From NCBI GenBank assembly GCA_035502855.1, contig DATJTX010000009.1:1-58359 (forward strand): DNA of 58,359 bases, given 5' to 3'. The position numbers and the translations under genes were made by a program. The notes below the pieces were generated by a model, which was not told the origin of the DNA, did no database searches, and saw only the letters and a program-made list of their open reading frames with translations. This document shows positions 35,551 to 44,332 of this stretch, one piece after another. This DNA comes from Candidatus Baltobacteraceae bacterium. Lineage in GTDB: Bacteria > Vulcanimicrobiota > Vulcanimicrobiia > Vulcanimicrobiales > Vulcanimicrobiaceae. How positions within the stretch are numbered: the first letter of the stretch is position 1; each line of letters starts with the position of its first letter.

Positions 35551-36275
35551 TCCGGCTCTACCACACCTCGGATCTGCACGATCATCGCGGCTTCGCACCG
35601 CGCCTGCGCGCCTTGCGCGACGAACGGCCGGGCTTGCTCTTCGATTGCGGCGATTCGCTGCGCGGCAGCCAGACCGTGTACCACCGGCGCGAACCGATCA
35701 TCGAAGAGATCGACGAGGCCGGTTACGACGCGCAAGCGATCGGCAATCGCGAGTTCCACTACCTCTTTGCGCTGCTGCGCGCGCGCGCGGACTCGATGCG
35801 TCATCCGCTGGTGTGCAGCAACCTGCTCGATGCCAAGGAGCGGCAGCTGCCGTTCGCGCGCTCGATGGTTATGCGGGTCAACGACGTCACCGTCCACATC
35901 GCGGGCTTGCTCATCATGCAGTATCCGCAGGGGAGTCCGTGGCAGCGCGTTTTCGGCTGGCGCTTTCTCGATCCGTGGGACGCGGTTGCGCCGATTGCCG
36001 AGCGCGTTCCCGACGGCGAGCTCTTGCTCGTGCTCTCGCACGTGGGGTTGCGCCTCGACCGCGAGCTGGCGCGGCGCGTGCCGCGGATCGATCTGATTCT
36101 GGGCGGGCATAGCCACGACACGCTCTTCGCACCGGAGGTGGTGAACGGCGTGCCGATCGTGCACGCGGGGCCGTACGGCCAATTCGTCTCGCGCACCGAA
36201 CTCGCGTACGATCAGGCGCGCCGGCGCTTCGCGATCGCCGATTTCGCGCTCGTGCCGCTGCTCGGCGCCCCCTAA
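35547..36275 (+). CDS. Metallophosphoesterase in the LpxH position
   Basis: Protein of 242 aa starting at ATG 35547 (MIRLYHTSDLHDHRGF). The metal-binding motifs are D-L-H, CGDS, GNREFH, LSHVG and GGHSHD, matching the calcineurin-like fold of 5'-nucleotidase type rather than classical LpxH. No lpxH or lpxI is otherwise visible, and the gene overlaps lpxB by 4 bp. It may therefore cleave UDP-2,3-diacylglucosamine, as LpxH and LpxG do. That role is inferred from position; the fold is clear. Confidence 0.75.
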   Translation: MIRLYHTSDLHDHRGFAPRLRALRDERPGLLFDCGDSLRGSQTVYHRREPIIEEIDEAGYDAQAIGNREFHYLFALLRARADSMRHPLVCSNLLDAKERQLPFARSMVMRVNDVTVHIAGLLIMQYPQGSPWQRVFGWRFLDPWDAVAPIAERVPDGELLLVLSHVGLRLDRELARRVPRIDLILGGHSHDTLFAPEVVNGVPIVHAGPYGQFVSRTELAYDQARRRFAIADFALVPLLGAP

Positions 36276-37429
36276 TGGCGCGCATTCTGTTCGTGACCAA
36301 CGGGCACGGCGAGATCGCGATCGCCGACCGGATCGCGCGCGACGTGCGTTCGCTCGCGCCGGAGATCGAGATCGATCACCTGCCGCTGGTGGGAGAGAGC
36401 CGCGCGTACTTCATGAACGAAGTGGGCCCGCGGCAGGCGATGCCCAGCGGCGGGCTCATCGCGATGGGGAACCTGTCGAACATTCTGCGCGATCTGCGCG
36501 GCGGGCTGCTTGCGCTCACGCTCGCGCAGCGGAAATTTTTGGTACGCGTGCGCGGACGCTACGCCCTCGCGGTGGCGATCGGAGATGCCTTCGCGCTGCT
36601 GATGACGCTCGCGACGCGGGTGCCGGCGGTCTACGTGGGAACGGCGAAAAGCGTGCGCGTTGCGCCGTACGGAGCGTTCGAACGGCGCGTGCTGCGCCGT
36701 GCGGACGTCGTCTTCGTGCGCGACGAGCCCACCGCGGAACGTTTGCGCGCGCAGGGCGTCGATGCGCGCGCACCCGGCAACGTGATCGTCGATCTCTTCG
36801 GCGAACGCGACGATCCCCGCGCGGATGCGGTGACGGAGGGCTTCGATCCGCTGCTGGCCGTCTTTCCCGGCAGCCGCCAGAGCGCGTACCGCGACGCGCA
36901 ATTCTTGCTCGACGTCGTGCGGCGCGTCGCCGCCGATCGTCCGGGCCTGGGCGCCGTGCTCTCGATCGCGCCGCTGCTCGATGCCGCGCGATTCGCGCGG
37001 CACCTCGCGCAGGACGGATGGGAAGTCGAAGACTCCGCCGACGTGCGCATGCCGTTCGTACTGCGCGATCGCGGACGCGCGCTCGCACGCGCGTGGCGCG
37101 GCGAGATCGGACCGTTGCTCGCGCGCGCGGCACTGGTGATCGGGCAGGCCGGCACCGCCAACGAAGCAGCGGCCGCGGCGGGCGTGCCGGTGATCGCGTT
37201 CGAACGCGACCGCGATCGGAAAACGGCGTGGTACCGCATGCGCCAGCATGGTTTGCTTGGCGATGCGTTGTTGGTGTTGCCCGGCGATCCGGTGCGCGCT
37301 GCCGCCGGCGTTGCGGCATTGCTCGACGACGCGCCGCGGCGCGCGCGCATGGGTGCGCTCGGGCGCGAGCGCATGGGTCCCGCGGGCGGCGCGCAGGCGA
37401 TCGCGCGAACGATCGTGGAGCTAACGTGA
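36275..37429 (+). CDS. LpxB-related glycosyltransferase-like protein (TIGR03492-type)
   Basis: Protein of 384 aa beginning MARILFVTNGHGEIAIADRI. It shares with LpxB the GT-B layout, FPGSRQSAYRDAQF (phosphate loop), and GQAGTANEAAAAAGVPVIAF near the C-terminus. It resembles the lipid-A-disaccharide-synthase-related family of cyanobacteria and Deinococcus, as I recall it (TIGR03492), whose reaction is unknown. It overlaps the metallophosphatase stop by one base and the ligase start by 4 bp. It is probably involved in envelope glycolipid synthesis. Confidence 0.72.
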   Translation: MARILFVTNGHGEIAIADRIARDVRSLAPEIEIDHLPLVGESRAYFMNEVGPRQAMPSGGLIAMGNLSNILRDLRGGLLALTLAQRKFLVRVRGRYALAVAIGDAFALLMTLATRVPAVYVGTAKSVRVAPYGAFERRVLRRADVVFVRDEPTAERLRAQGVDARAPGNVIVDLFGERDDPRADAVTEGFDPLLAVFPGSRQSAYRDAQFLLDVVRRVAADRPGLGAVLSIAPLLDAARFARHLAQDGWEVEDSADVRMPFVLRDRGRALARAWRGEIGPLLARAALVIGQAGTANEAAAAAGVPVIAFERDRDRKTAWYRMRQHGLLGDALLVLPGDPVRAAAGVAALLDDAPRRARMGALGRERMGPAGGAQAIARTIVELT

Positions 37430-38637
37430 GCGCTTTCGATCGGCTGCAAGCGAGCGCGAACGCGATTGCCTTTGCGTGCATTCCGTTCTTTCCGAGCTTC
37501 ATCACCCTCACCAACGTCGCGTTTCCCGGCATCTCGATCGTGCCGGTGCCGCTGGCGCTGGTGCTGCTCGGGGCGATGCTCGCTCTGGCGGTCGTGGCCT
37601 CGTTCGCGCTCGCGAGCCCGCCGCGGCGAAAACCCGCGCTGTTCTATCCACTGCTCGTCTGGTTGGGGACGTGCGTGCTCGCGCTGGTGCTCGGTTTGAA
37701 TCAGCGCGACGGCAGCGTCTTCGTTGCGATCTTGGCGCTCTCGATGATCTGGCACGCGCACATCGATCGTTTTTACGAACGGCCGGCGGTCGCGCGCGCG
37801 ATCTGGTGGTCGTATCTGCTCTCCGGTACGGCGGCGGCGCTGGCCGCGATCGCGATGGTGGTGCTGCGCGTGCCCGCCGCGCAGTACACGATCGCCAACG
37901 GCCGCGCGGTGGGAACCTTCGTGCTTCCGGGAGAGCTGGCAGGCTATTTGATCTTCTTTCTGCCGATCGCTTATGCGCTGGCGCGAATCGCGCAGGGCGC
38001 GGCGCTGCGCGTGCTGGGGTGGATTGCATGCGGCGCCGGTTTGCTCGCGATGATCTTGACGTTCTCGCGCACGGGTTGGGTAGGGTTGGCGGCCGGAATC
38101 GCATTTCTGATCGTGATGCGTTCGCGCACCGGACGAGCGCGGTTCGTCCAGGGCGCGGCGATTCTGGCGGCGACGCTCGCGATCGTGCTGATGCTCTTCA
38201 ACGAGCATCACAATCCGAGCGAAAATTACACGCGGCTTTCGATTTGGCAGGCGGCGATCGGCGTGATCGAGCGGTTTCCGCTCACCGGCGTCGGCCCGTT
38301 CGGCTTCTCGAAGATCTATCCGCTGGTGCGTTTGCCCGACGGCGACGTAACCGCGTTTCACGCGCACAGCATGTATCTGACTTTTCTCGCAGAGCTGGGG
38401 ATCGTGGGATTCCTGGCCTTTGGCTGGGTGATGTGGAGCTTTGCGCGCGAATGGTTCCGGCGTTTACGCGCTGCGCCGGCGCACGCCGAGCTGCTCACCA
38501 CCGCGATTGCGGCGGGAGTTGCCGGTGCGCTCGTGCAAGGGCTGATCGACACCGTGAGCGTCGTGATCTTCGGCCTGCTGCTTCCCATGCTCGCGCTCGC
38601 ACTCGCGAGCGCGCGCAGCGGCACGGCCGGCGCATGA
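37426..38637 (+). CDS. O-antigen ligase (WaaL/Wzy-like) membrane protein
   Basis: Protein of 403 aa with about ten hydrophobic segments. The ligase signature is in the large periplasmic loop: ENYTRLSIWQAAIGVIERFPLTGVGPFGFSKIYP, followed by AFHAHSMYLTFLAELGIVGFLAF, with the conserved Arg and the H-S-N/M-type motif. It joins polysaccharide to lipid A core, or polymerises repeat units, at the outer face of the inner membrane. GTG 37426 overlaps the previous stop. The longer frame to 37018 covers the neighbour and is rejected. Confidence 0.8.
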   Translation: MSAFDRLQASANAIAFACIPFFPSFITLTNVAFPGISIVPVPLALVLLGAMLALAVVASFALASPPRRKPALFYPLLVWLGTCVLALVLGLNQRDGSVFVAILALSMIWHAHIDRFYERPAVARAIWWSYLLSGTAAALAAIAMVVLRVPAAQYTIANGRAVGTFVLPGELAGYLIFFLPIAYALARIAQGAALRVLGWIACGAGLLAMILTFSRTGWVGLAAGIAFLIVMRSRTGRARFVQGAAILAATLAIVLMLFNEHHNPSENYTRLSIWQAAIGVIERFPLTGVGPFGFSKIYPLVRLPDGDVTAFHAHSMYLTFLAELGIVGFLAFGWVMWSFAREWFRRLRAAPAHAELLTTAIAAGVAGALVQGLIDTVSVVIFGLLLPMLALALASARSGTAGA

Positions 38638-39176
38638 CGCGGCGCATCGTTGCGGCTCTCGCGCTCGCGCTGCTCGCCGGATGCAATCCGAGCGTGCAAA
38701 ACAACGCGACGCCCACTCCCAGCCCGAACCCAACATCGAGCGCGCTCTCGCTCAAGATCAGCGGCCACGGCACCGCGAAGCAGCCGGTGCGCATCGTCGA
38801 GCAAACGGCTAAGAGCGACCGGGTACAATACGATCTGCTGGCGACTTCGTACGTGACCATCGGGTCCGAGGGCAATACGCGTGCCGACTTCAAGCACGTC
38901 CACATCACCTTTCACGGAAAGGACGGCTCGATGCTGATCGCCGACGCGCCGCAAGCGATTCTCGACCAGGTGTCGAATACGATCGAACTGGTCGGGGGCG
39001 TGCACGCCCACAATAACGCCGGCTCGACGCTGGCGTGCGATACCCTGCGCTACGACCACCGCACGGAGATGATCTACGGCTCGGGACACGTCGCGATTAC
39101 CGGCCCGGGCGGATTCCATGCGACCGGGAATCGCTTCGAATCGAATATTTCGCTGACTCACACAGTAATGCAATGA
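38634..39176 (+). CDS. lptC: LPS export protein LptC/LptA-like lipoprotein
   Basis: Protein of 180 aa. ATG 38634 gives a lipoprotein signal MTRRIVAALALALLAGC, a Pro/Thr-rich linker and an OstA/LptA-type beta-jellyroll: VQYDLLATSYVTIGSEGNTRADF, LIADAPQAILDQVSNTIELVGGVHAH, GHVAITGPGGFHATGNRFE. It carries LPS across the periplasm. The order lptC-lptB-lptF here matches LPS export clusters. Whether it acts as LptC, LptA or both is open, since no second such gene is seen. It overlaps lptB by 4 bp. Confidence 0.82.
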   Translation: MTRRIVAALALALLAGCNPSVQNNATPTPSPNPTSSALSLKISGHGTAKQPVRIVEQTAKSDRVQYDLLATSYVTIGSEGNTRADFKHVHITFHGKDGSMLIADAPQAILDQVSNTIELVGGVHAHNNAGSTLACDTLRYDHRTEMIYGSGHVAITGPGGFHATGNRFESNISLTHTVMQ

Positions 39177-39919
39177 ACGAAAACGGCAGTCGAATCAAAC
39201 TTCGCGGGCTGGTGAAGACGTACGGTGAGCGCACGGTCGTGAGCGGCGTGAGCGCCGAGGTGCATCAAAGCGAAGTGGTCGGGTTGCTCGGGCCCAACGG
39301 CGCGGGTAAGACGACGACGTTCTACATGGTGGTGGGGTTGGTCAAACCCGACGGCGGCAGCGTGGTGCTCGAACGGGACGGGAGCGAGCTCGAGCTCTCG
39401 AGCGAACCGATGTATCAACGCGCGCGCAACGGTATCGGCTACCTCGCCCAGGAGAATTCGATCTTCCGCAAGCTCTCGGTCGCCGACAACATCCGGTTGA
39501 TCTGGGAACAGAACGGCGTCTCGCGCGCCGACCAAAACCGCCGCCTGCCGATCCTGCTCGAAGAATTCGGCCTGCGCAAGCTCACCCACGCTCGCGGGGA
39601 CTCGCTTTCGGGCGGCGAACGGCGGCGCGTCGAGATCGCGCGCGCGATCGCGATGGAGCCCGCGTTTCTCTTGCTCGACGAACCGTTCACCGGCATCGAT
39701 CCGATCGCGGTGGCCGACATTCAAGCGATGATCCGCCAGCTGCGCGACCGCGGCATCGGAATTTTGATCACCGATCACCAGGTGCGCGAGACGTTGGCGA
39801 TCGTGGACCGCGCGTACATCATGAACAACGGCCGCATCGAAGTCTCGGGAACCGCGCACGAAGTGCTCGAGTCGCCGATCGCGCGCACCTTCTACTTGGG
39901 CGAGGGTTTCCGGCTGTAG
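39173..39919 (+). CDS. lptB: LPS export ABC transporter ATPase LptB
   Basis: Protein of 248 aa with Walker A GLLGPNGAGKTTTFYMVVGL, the Q-loop GYLAQENSIFRKLSV typical of LptB, signature LSGGERRRVEIARA and Walker B FLLLDEPFTGIDPIAV with the conserved His in LITDHQVRETL. It powers LPS extraction from the inner membrane with LptF/G. ATG 39173 overlaps the lptC stop; the last base of its stop is the first base of the lptF GTG. Confidence 0.95.
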   Translation: MNENGSRIKLRGLVKTYGERTVVSGVSAEVHQSEVVGLLGPNGAGKTTTFYMVVGLVKPDGGSVVLERDGSELELSSEPMYQRARNGIGYLAQENSIFRKLSVADNIRLIWEQNGVSRADQNRRLPILLEEFGLRKLTHARGDSLSGGERRRVEIARAIAMEPAFLLLDEPFTGIDPIAVADIQAMIRQLRDRGIGILITDHQVRETLAIVDRAYIMNNGRIEVSGTAHEVLESPIARTFYLGEGFRL

Positions 39920-41028
39920 TGTTGCGGCTCTCGATTCTCGATCGCTACATGCTCACGGAACTCGGCGGACCGTTCGTCTTCGGGCTCTCGGCGTTCACGC
40001 TGATCTTCGCGGCGACGCAGTTGCTCGCGATCGGGCGCCTGGTTTCGAACGATCACGTGCCGCTCTGGCCGGCGATCGAGATCTTCGTCTGGAGCCTGCC
40101 CGCCTACATGGGACTGGTGTTTCCGATGGCGCTGTTGCTCGGAACGCTGCTCGCGATTCAGCGCCTCTCGGGCGACAGCGAGCTGACGCCGATCAAGGCG
40201 GGCGGCATCAGCTTCACGCGCGTCACGATTCCGCTGCTCGCGGCGGGCGTGGTGATGTCGTTCGTGACGTTTTGGGTGCAAGAGATCGTGACGCCGTACG
40301 CCGCCGACCAGGTCTCGCAGATCGAAGACGCGGTGATCAGCGGGGCAAGTCCGTTTAATCGCGACCTCACCGTACAAGCGCCCTTACCGGGCGGCGGCAA
40401 GCAGATTACGATTGCCACGTCCTACGAGAAACATTCGCAGGCGCTCTTGGGCGTCACGTTGATTCAATACGACCGCAACAACGTTCCGACGCAGATCGTC
40501 TTTGCCGATCGTGCCGACTTTACGGCCGACAAATGGCAGCTCGAAAATGCGAGCCTGTATCGCTTCAATCCCGACGGGACGCTGATCTCCGAGCCGCGCG
40601 TCGCGCAGCAGCAGGTCGAACTGGGCGAGAAGCCAACGGACATCGTCAAACGCTTGAGCCAGGACGATCCTGAGAACATGAGCCGTGCGGAGATCGCCGA
40701 CATCGTGCACTCCGGTCAGCTGACGCCGGTCGAGTTGCGCAAGTATGTGACGACCTATCAAGAAAAGCTCGCGCAGCCTTTCGCGTGCTTCGTGTTCGTG
40801 CTGATCGCGATCCCCTACGGCGTGCGCGCCGCGCGCAGCGGCGGCGGCACCAGCGTCGGCTTCGGCCTGGCGCTCTTGATCGCGTTCGTGTACTACATCG
40901 TACTCACGGTATTCTCGTTCGTCTCGGAAGCGAACGTCTCGCTTGCGTGGCTGTGGGCGTGGATGCCGAACATCATCTTCACCGTGATCGGCGTGCTGCG
41001 CTTGCGCCGTGCGGCCGTGTCGGTATGA
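39919..41028 (+). CDS. lptF: LPS export permease LptF/LptG (YjgP/YjgQ) family
   Basis: Protein of 369 aa with three N-terminal membrane segments (for example PFVFGLSAFTLIFAATQLLAI and YMGLVFPMALLLGTLLAI), a large periplasmic jellyroll (about 150-270) and three C-terminal segments. The motif RLSGDSELTPIKAGGISF is diagnostic. E. coli has two such permeases. Only one is in this cluster, so it may form a homodimer or pair with a gene elsewhere. The start is GTG 39919; the DUF3084 gene overlaps its stop. Confidence 0.9.
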   Translation: MLRLSILDRYMLTELGGPFVFGLSAFTLIFAATQLLAIGRLVSNDHVPLWPAIEIFVWSLPAYMGLVFPMALLLGTLLAIQRLSGDSELTPIKAGGISFTRVTIPLLAAGVVMSFVTFWVQEIVTPYAADQVSQIEDAVISGASPFNRDLTVQAPLPGGGKQITIATSYEKHSQALLGVTLIQYDRNNVPTQIVFADRADFTADKWQLENASLYRFNPDGTLISEPRVAQQQVELGEKPTDIVKRLSQDDPENMSRAEIADIVHSGQLTPVELRKYVTTYQEKLAQPFACFVFVLIAIPYGVRAARSGGGTSVGFGLALLIAFVYYIVLTVFSFVSEANVSLAWLWAWMPNIIFTVIGVLRLRRAAVSV

Positions 41029-41972
41029 CCTGGGTCGATTTCACCCGCGGCACCGGAACCGTGCTGCTGATCATGGCGGTCGCGGGCGCAATTGCCTACG
41101 TCGGGGATCGCGTCGGGCATCAGGTCGGGCGGCGCCGGCTCACGCTCTTCGGCATTCGTCCGCGCTACACGTCGACGATCGTGGCGATCGGAACCGGCAT
41201 GCTGATCGCGCTGGTCGTGACGATCGTTGCGCTTTTGGCTTCGCGCGAAGTGCGCACGGCGTTCTTCCGGATGAATCAGATCAGCACGCAGATCGCGCAG
41301 CTGCAGGCGCAGCAGCGCGACCTCGAAGCCAAGGTCAACACCGGCGAACTGGTGGTGCCGGTGAACGCGCTGATGGTTCCGTTCTTCACCAAGATCAAGC
41401 AGGGCGAGCCGATCGATCAACGCCTGGCGCAGATCAAGGCGTTCTATACCGGCGCGGTCGCGTGGATCAACCAAAACTGGGCGACGCGCGGCTTGCGCCG
41501 CTACGTCCCGCCGCCGGGCATCGACAAGACGCTGACGCAAGAATTCGGCGCGCCGCGCGTGACCACCGCGTCGCTCGCAGGCGATCTGCTGATGTTCGTG
41601 ACCGCGCCGCAGAATCTGTATCGCAATGACACGATCCACTTCGAGTTGAACCTGATTCCCGATTCGCTGCGGGTGAAAAAGGGCGGCGTCATCCAGTCGC
41701 TGGTGATTCCGGGCAACGCGCACGCCGATCCCCAACTCGCGATCAACGAACTCGAGCAGGCTGTGGCGAGCGTCGCGCGCACGCAGTTGAAGCTGCCGCC
41801 GTTCCTTTCCGACAACGTGCAGGTCGTGCAGGGCTATCCCTCGCTCGACGTGATGGCCAAAGAGCTCGCGAGCGGAAGCGGTAACTACGTGATGACCGCG
41901 TTCGCCGCCGAGGACATCTACCCGCACGTGGGCGGGATTCCCATCGTCGTCACGCTGACGTCGGCCAAGTGA
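41025..41972 (+). CDS. DUF3084 family membrane protein
   Basis: Protein of 315 aa. Two N-terminal membrane segments (TVLLIMAVAGAIAYVGDRVG and MLIALVVTIVALLASREV) flank GRRRLTLFGIRPRYTSTI, the characteristic DUF3084 start. A coiled coil (ISTQIAQLQAQQRDLEAKV) and a periplasmic domain follow. The family is known from cyanobacteria and Deinococcus-like lineages and has no assigned function. Its place in an LPS export operon suggests an envelope role. ATG 41025 overlaps the lptF stop by 4 bp. Confidence 0.8.
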   Translation: MTWVDFTRGTGTVLLIMAVAGAIAYVGDRVGHQVGRRRLTLFGIRPRYTSTIVAIGTGMLIALVVTIVALLASREVRTAFFRMNQISTQIAQLQAQQRDLEAKVNTGELVVPVNALMVPFFTKIKQGEPIDQRLAQIKAFYTGAVAWINQNWATRGLRRYVPPPGIDKTLTQEFGAPRVTTASLAGDLLMFVTAPQNLYRNDTIHFELNLIPDSLRVKKGGVIQSLVIPGNAHADPQLAINELEQAVASVARTQLKLPPFLSDNVQVVQGYPSLDVMAKELASGSGNYVMTAFAAEDIYPHVGGIPIVVTLTSAK

Positions 41973-42379
41973 AGGTTCTCGGCGTCGATCCCGGCACGCG
42001 CAAGATCGGTTTCGCCGTCGTGGACGCCGACGGGCAGACCGTCGATCTGGGCATCGAGGCGATCGAGGGGTTCGCGCAGCGCGCCCGCGACCTGATAAAA
42101 CGCTGGGAATTCACTGCGGTCGCGGTGGGAACCGGCACGAACGCGCACGCGCTGATGGGGGATTTGGCCGGGCTCGGGGTTCCGGTGATTTCCGTCGACG
42201 AACGGGAAACGACGCTGCGGGCGCGCTCGTTATACTTCGCGGACCATCCACCACGGGGCTGGCGGCGGCTGATACCGCTGGGGATGCAGCTGCCCCCGCG
42301 GCCGATCGACGACTACGCGGCGGTGCTCATCGCTCGCCGCTTCTTAGCTGACGGAGGCAACCCCGGGTTTCGGGTATAA
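41969..42379 (+). CDS. ruvX: RuvX/YqgF-like RNase H-fold nuclease
   Basis: Protein of 136 aa with the YqgF pattern: VLGVDPGTRKIGFAVVD carries the first Asp, VDERETTLRARSLYF the Glu, and IDDYAAVLIARRFL the last Asp. Family members process pre-16S rRNA ends and may act on Holliday junctions. GTG 41969 overlaps the DUF3084 stop by 4 bp. The DUF3084-RuvX pair also occurs in other lineages. Confidence 0.8.
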   Translation: MKVLGVDPGTRKIGFAVVDADGQTVDLGIEAIEGFAQRARDLIKRWEFTAVAVGTGTNAHALMGDLAGLGVPVISVDERETTLRARSLYFADHPPRGWRRLIPLGMQLPPRPIDDYAAVLIARRFLADGGNPGFRV

Positions 42380-42458
42380 CTGAAACGTCCGCCCTTTTCA
42401 GACGATATTAATAGTCGCCTGCGGCAAATGGGTGGACGCCGCAGCTGACGGAGGGATC

Positions 42459-43511
42459 ATGCGCCGCTGGCTCTGCACGCTGCAGATCGGGGTACTCATC
42501 GCGGTACTCTGGCCGGGCGTTGCCTCCGCGTCGTTGAACGGCTTCGACCCGCAGCCCGTCGATCTCTCGGCGCAACTCTTCGCACGCTGTTTCGGCGAAT
42601 CGACCGATCGCCTCGCATCATACGATGCGGTCGACGGCGATACGCTCGCGGAAACGCCGCTGCGCGAGTTGGCCTTCCGCGTTGAAGACATCGTGCCGGC
42701 CGCGCCGCCCGCTGCCGCGGTGCAACTGCCGACGCCGGCGATCGGCATCGCCGATGCCGCCTTCGCGGCGCCCGTGCAAACTGCATCGATCCCCGCGATC
42801 AGCACCCAGTTGCGCGTTCCGGCGGTTGCGTACTATCAAGACGTTGCCCCGGTGCCGACCGACGCGCCGGCCACACACCGCTTCGATCTCTCGGGCCTGC
42901 ACGTGGACGCGACGCAGGCGTTCACGGCGGCCAGCTTCGGTGCGGCGACCCCGAGCACACTGTCTGAGGGCTTGCAGATTCCGCTGCGCGTTGGACACGT
43001 GCAGTTTGCGCCGCACGCCGAAGCCGGAACGACGACGCTCGGCGCCGGAGCGACGCTCGACGTGCGCGCCGGTAAGCGCGATCTGGGCGTCGATCTCTCG
43101 AGCGCCCTCACCCACTCCACGCTGAGCGCACCGGAATTTTCGGCGACGAGCACGAGCGGAACTTCGCCGTTGCTCGGCCTGACCGGCAGCAATCTTCCGG
43201 TCTTCGTGCCGGCGTATGCGGACGTGAGCACGCACACGCTTTCGACCGGCCTCACCGTTCCGGTGACGCGCTCGCTAACCGCGAATCTGCAGTACGATCA
43301 ACAGCATTTGCTCGGCGCGTACGGCGCTCCGGGTATTTCGAATCTCGATGCGAACAACACGATCTACGGCGCGCAGCTCACGTTCAATCTGCCGCGCAGC
43401 TCGAGCGCGATCTCGCTCTCGACGCGCCAGTATCGCTATCAGGACAACATCGTTCCGGCGAATGCGCTGACGCAAACCAACACGAACCTCAACTTCACGA
43501 TCAAGTTCTAG
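42459..43511 (+). CDS. Exported outer-membrane-type beta protein, unknown family
   Basis: Protein of 350 aa starting at ATG 42459 with GGAGGG upstream. The signal peptide is MRRWLCTLQIGVLIAVLWPGVASA. After an Ala/Pro-rich region (about 60-140) come alternating amphipathic strands such as HTLSTGLTVPVTRSLTANLQY and a final NTNLNFTIKF with terminal Phe, as in outer-membrane barrels. I recognise no family. It is likely a BamA client. It lies about 80 bp after ruvX, its stop overlaps the next start by one base, and it may have its own promoter. Confidence 0.6.
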   Translation: MRRWLCTLQIGVLIAVLWPGVASASLNGFDPQPVDLSAQLFARCFGESTDRLASYDAVDGDTLAETPLRELAFRVEDIVPAAPPAAAVQLPTPAIGIADAAFAAPVQTASIPAISTQLRVPAVAYYQDVAPVPTDAPATHRFDLSGLHVDATQAFTAASFGAATPSTLSEGLQIPLRVGHVQFAPHAEAGTTTLGAGATLDVRAGKRDLGVDLSSALTHSTLSAPEFSATSTSGTSPLLGLTGSNLPVFVPAYADVSTHTLSTGLTVPVTRSLTANLQYDQQHLLGAYGAPGISNLDANNTIYGAQLTFNLPRSSSAISLSTRQYRYQDNIVPANALTQTNTNLNFTIKF

Positions 43512-44332
43512 TGCCGCTGCTGCCGCGCGCGATCGTCGGCGCCGTCGTTCTGTGCGTCGCGATCGCTCTCGCGCTGATTCAATTCGCCTCGGATGCGCTC
43601 TATGCGCGCGCGGCGCCGCATGCGCCGGTTGCGCACATTCCGGTCGGCTTCGGAGTGCGCGTCTATCGCGCGCTCGACGCGATCGCGCCGCAAGGCTTCG
43701 TGGAGGACGCGCTCGGAATGAACGCGCTCGAGCAGGGCGACGCGGCGGCGGCGCAGCGCTATGCGCTGCGGATGCCGCCTGGGCCGCGCCGCGACGAATT
43801 GCTGGCGCAGATCGCGCAGGCGCAAGGTCAGGACGCGCTGGCACGGCAGTATTATTTTGCCGCCGCGGACGTTGAGGCGATGCAGCGCGAGATCATGGCG
43901 CTGGCGCAGACCGACCAGCCGGCTGCGCTGAAATTGGAAAGCGCGTTTCGCGAGCGCCTGATTGCGCTCGGAACCCATCCCGATGCGGTGGCGCAGTCAT
44001 ATGCGATCAGCGGAGGGATCGAGGGGTGGCGGCATCACTACGCCGCGGCCTTCGCGCTGAACGAGCGCGCGCTCGCGCTCGCACCGCTGAACGTGGGATA
44101 TGTTTTGTTGGCGGCTAACAGTGCCTACGATGGACATGACGACGCTACCGCACGCCGCCTCTTCCGGCGCGGCATCGTGATCGATCCGCGCTGCGGCAAT
44201 TGCTACGCCGGTTTGGGATTGCTGGCGATCCGCGAAGGGAATCGCGCGCAAGCGCAGGCCGATTTGGCGCGCGCGCTGACGGTCGATCCGCACGCGCAGG
44301 AGATTGCCGCGCTGGAGCGCGCGGTGCGGTGA
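43511..44332 (+). CDS. TPR-repeat membrane-anchored protein
   Basis: Protein of 273 aa with one N-terminal membrane helix (AIVGAVVLCVAIALALIQFA) and a periplasmic helical-repeat part. The C-terminal two units (YAAAFALNERALALAPLNVGYVLLAANSAYD and ATARRLFRRGIVIDPRCGNCYAGLGLLAIREGN) are clear tetratricopeptide repeats. TPR proteins of this kind often act as scaffolds in polysaccharide export. GTG 43511 shares a base with the previous stop, and the glycosyltransferase start overlaps its end by 4 bp. Confidence 0.7.
   Translation: MPLLPRAIVGAVVLCVAIALALIQFASDALYARAAPHAPVAHIPVGFGVRVYRALDAIAPQGFVEDALGMNALEQGDAAAAQRYALRMPPGPRRDELLAQIAQAQGQDALARQYYFAAADVEAMQREIMALAQTDQPAALKLESAFRERLIALGTHPDAVAQSYAISGGIEGWRHHYAAAFALNERALALAPLNVGYVLLAANSAYDGHDDATARRLFRRGIVIDPRCGNCYAGLGLLAIREGNRAQAQADLARALTVDPHAQEIAALERAVR

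Noticed and set aside
36631-38367. A 578-aa minus-strand frame opposite the LpxB-like and ligase genes
   Set aside because: Low-complexity Arg/His-rich sequence; the plus-strand genes have recognisable families and coupled starts.
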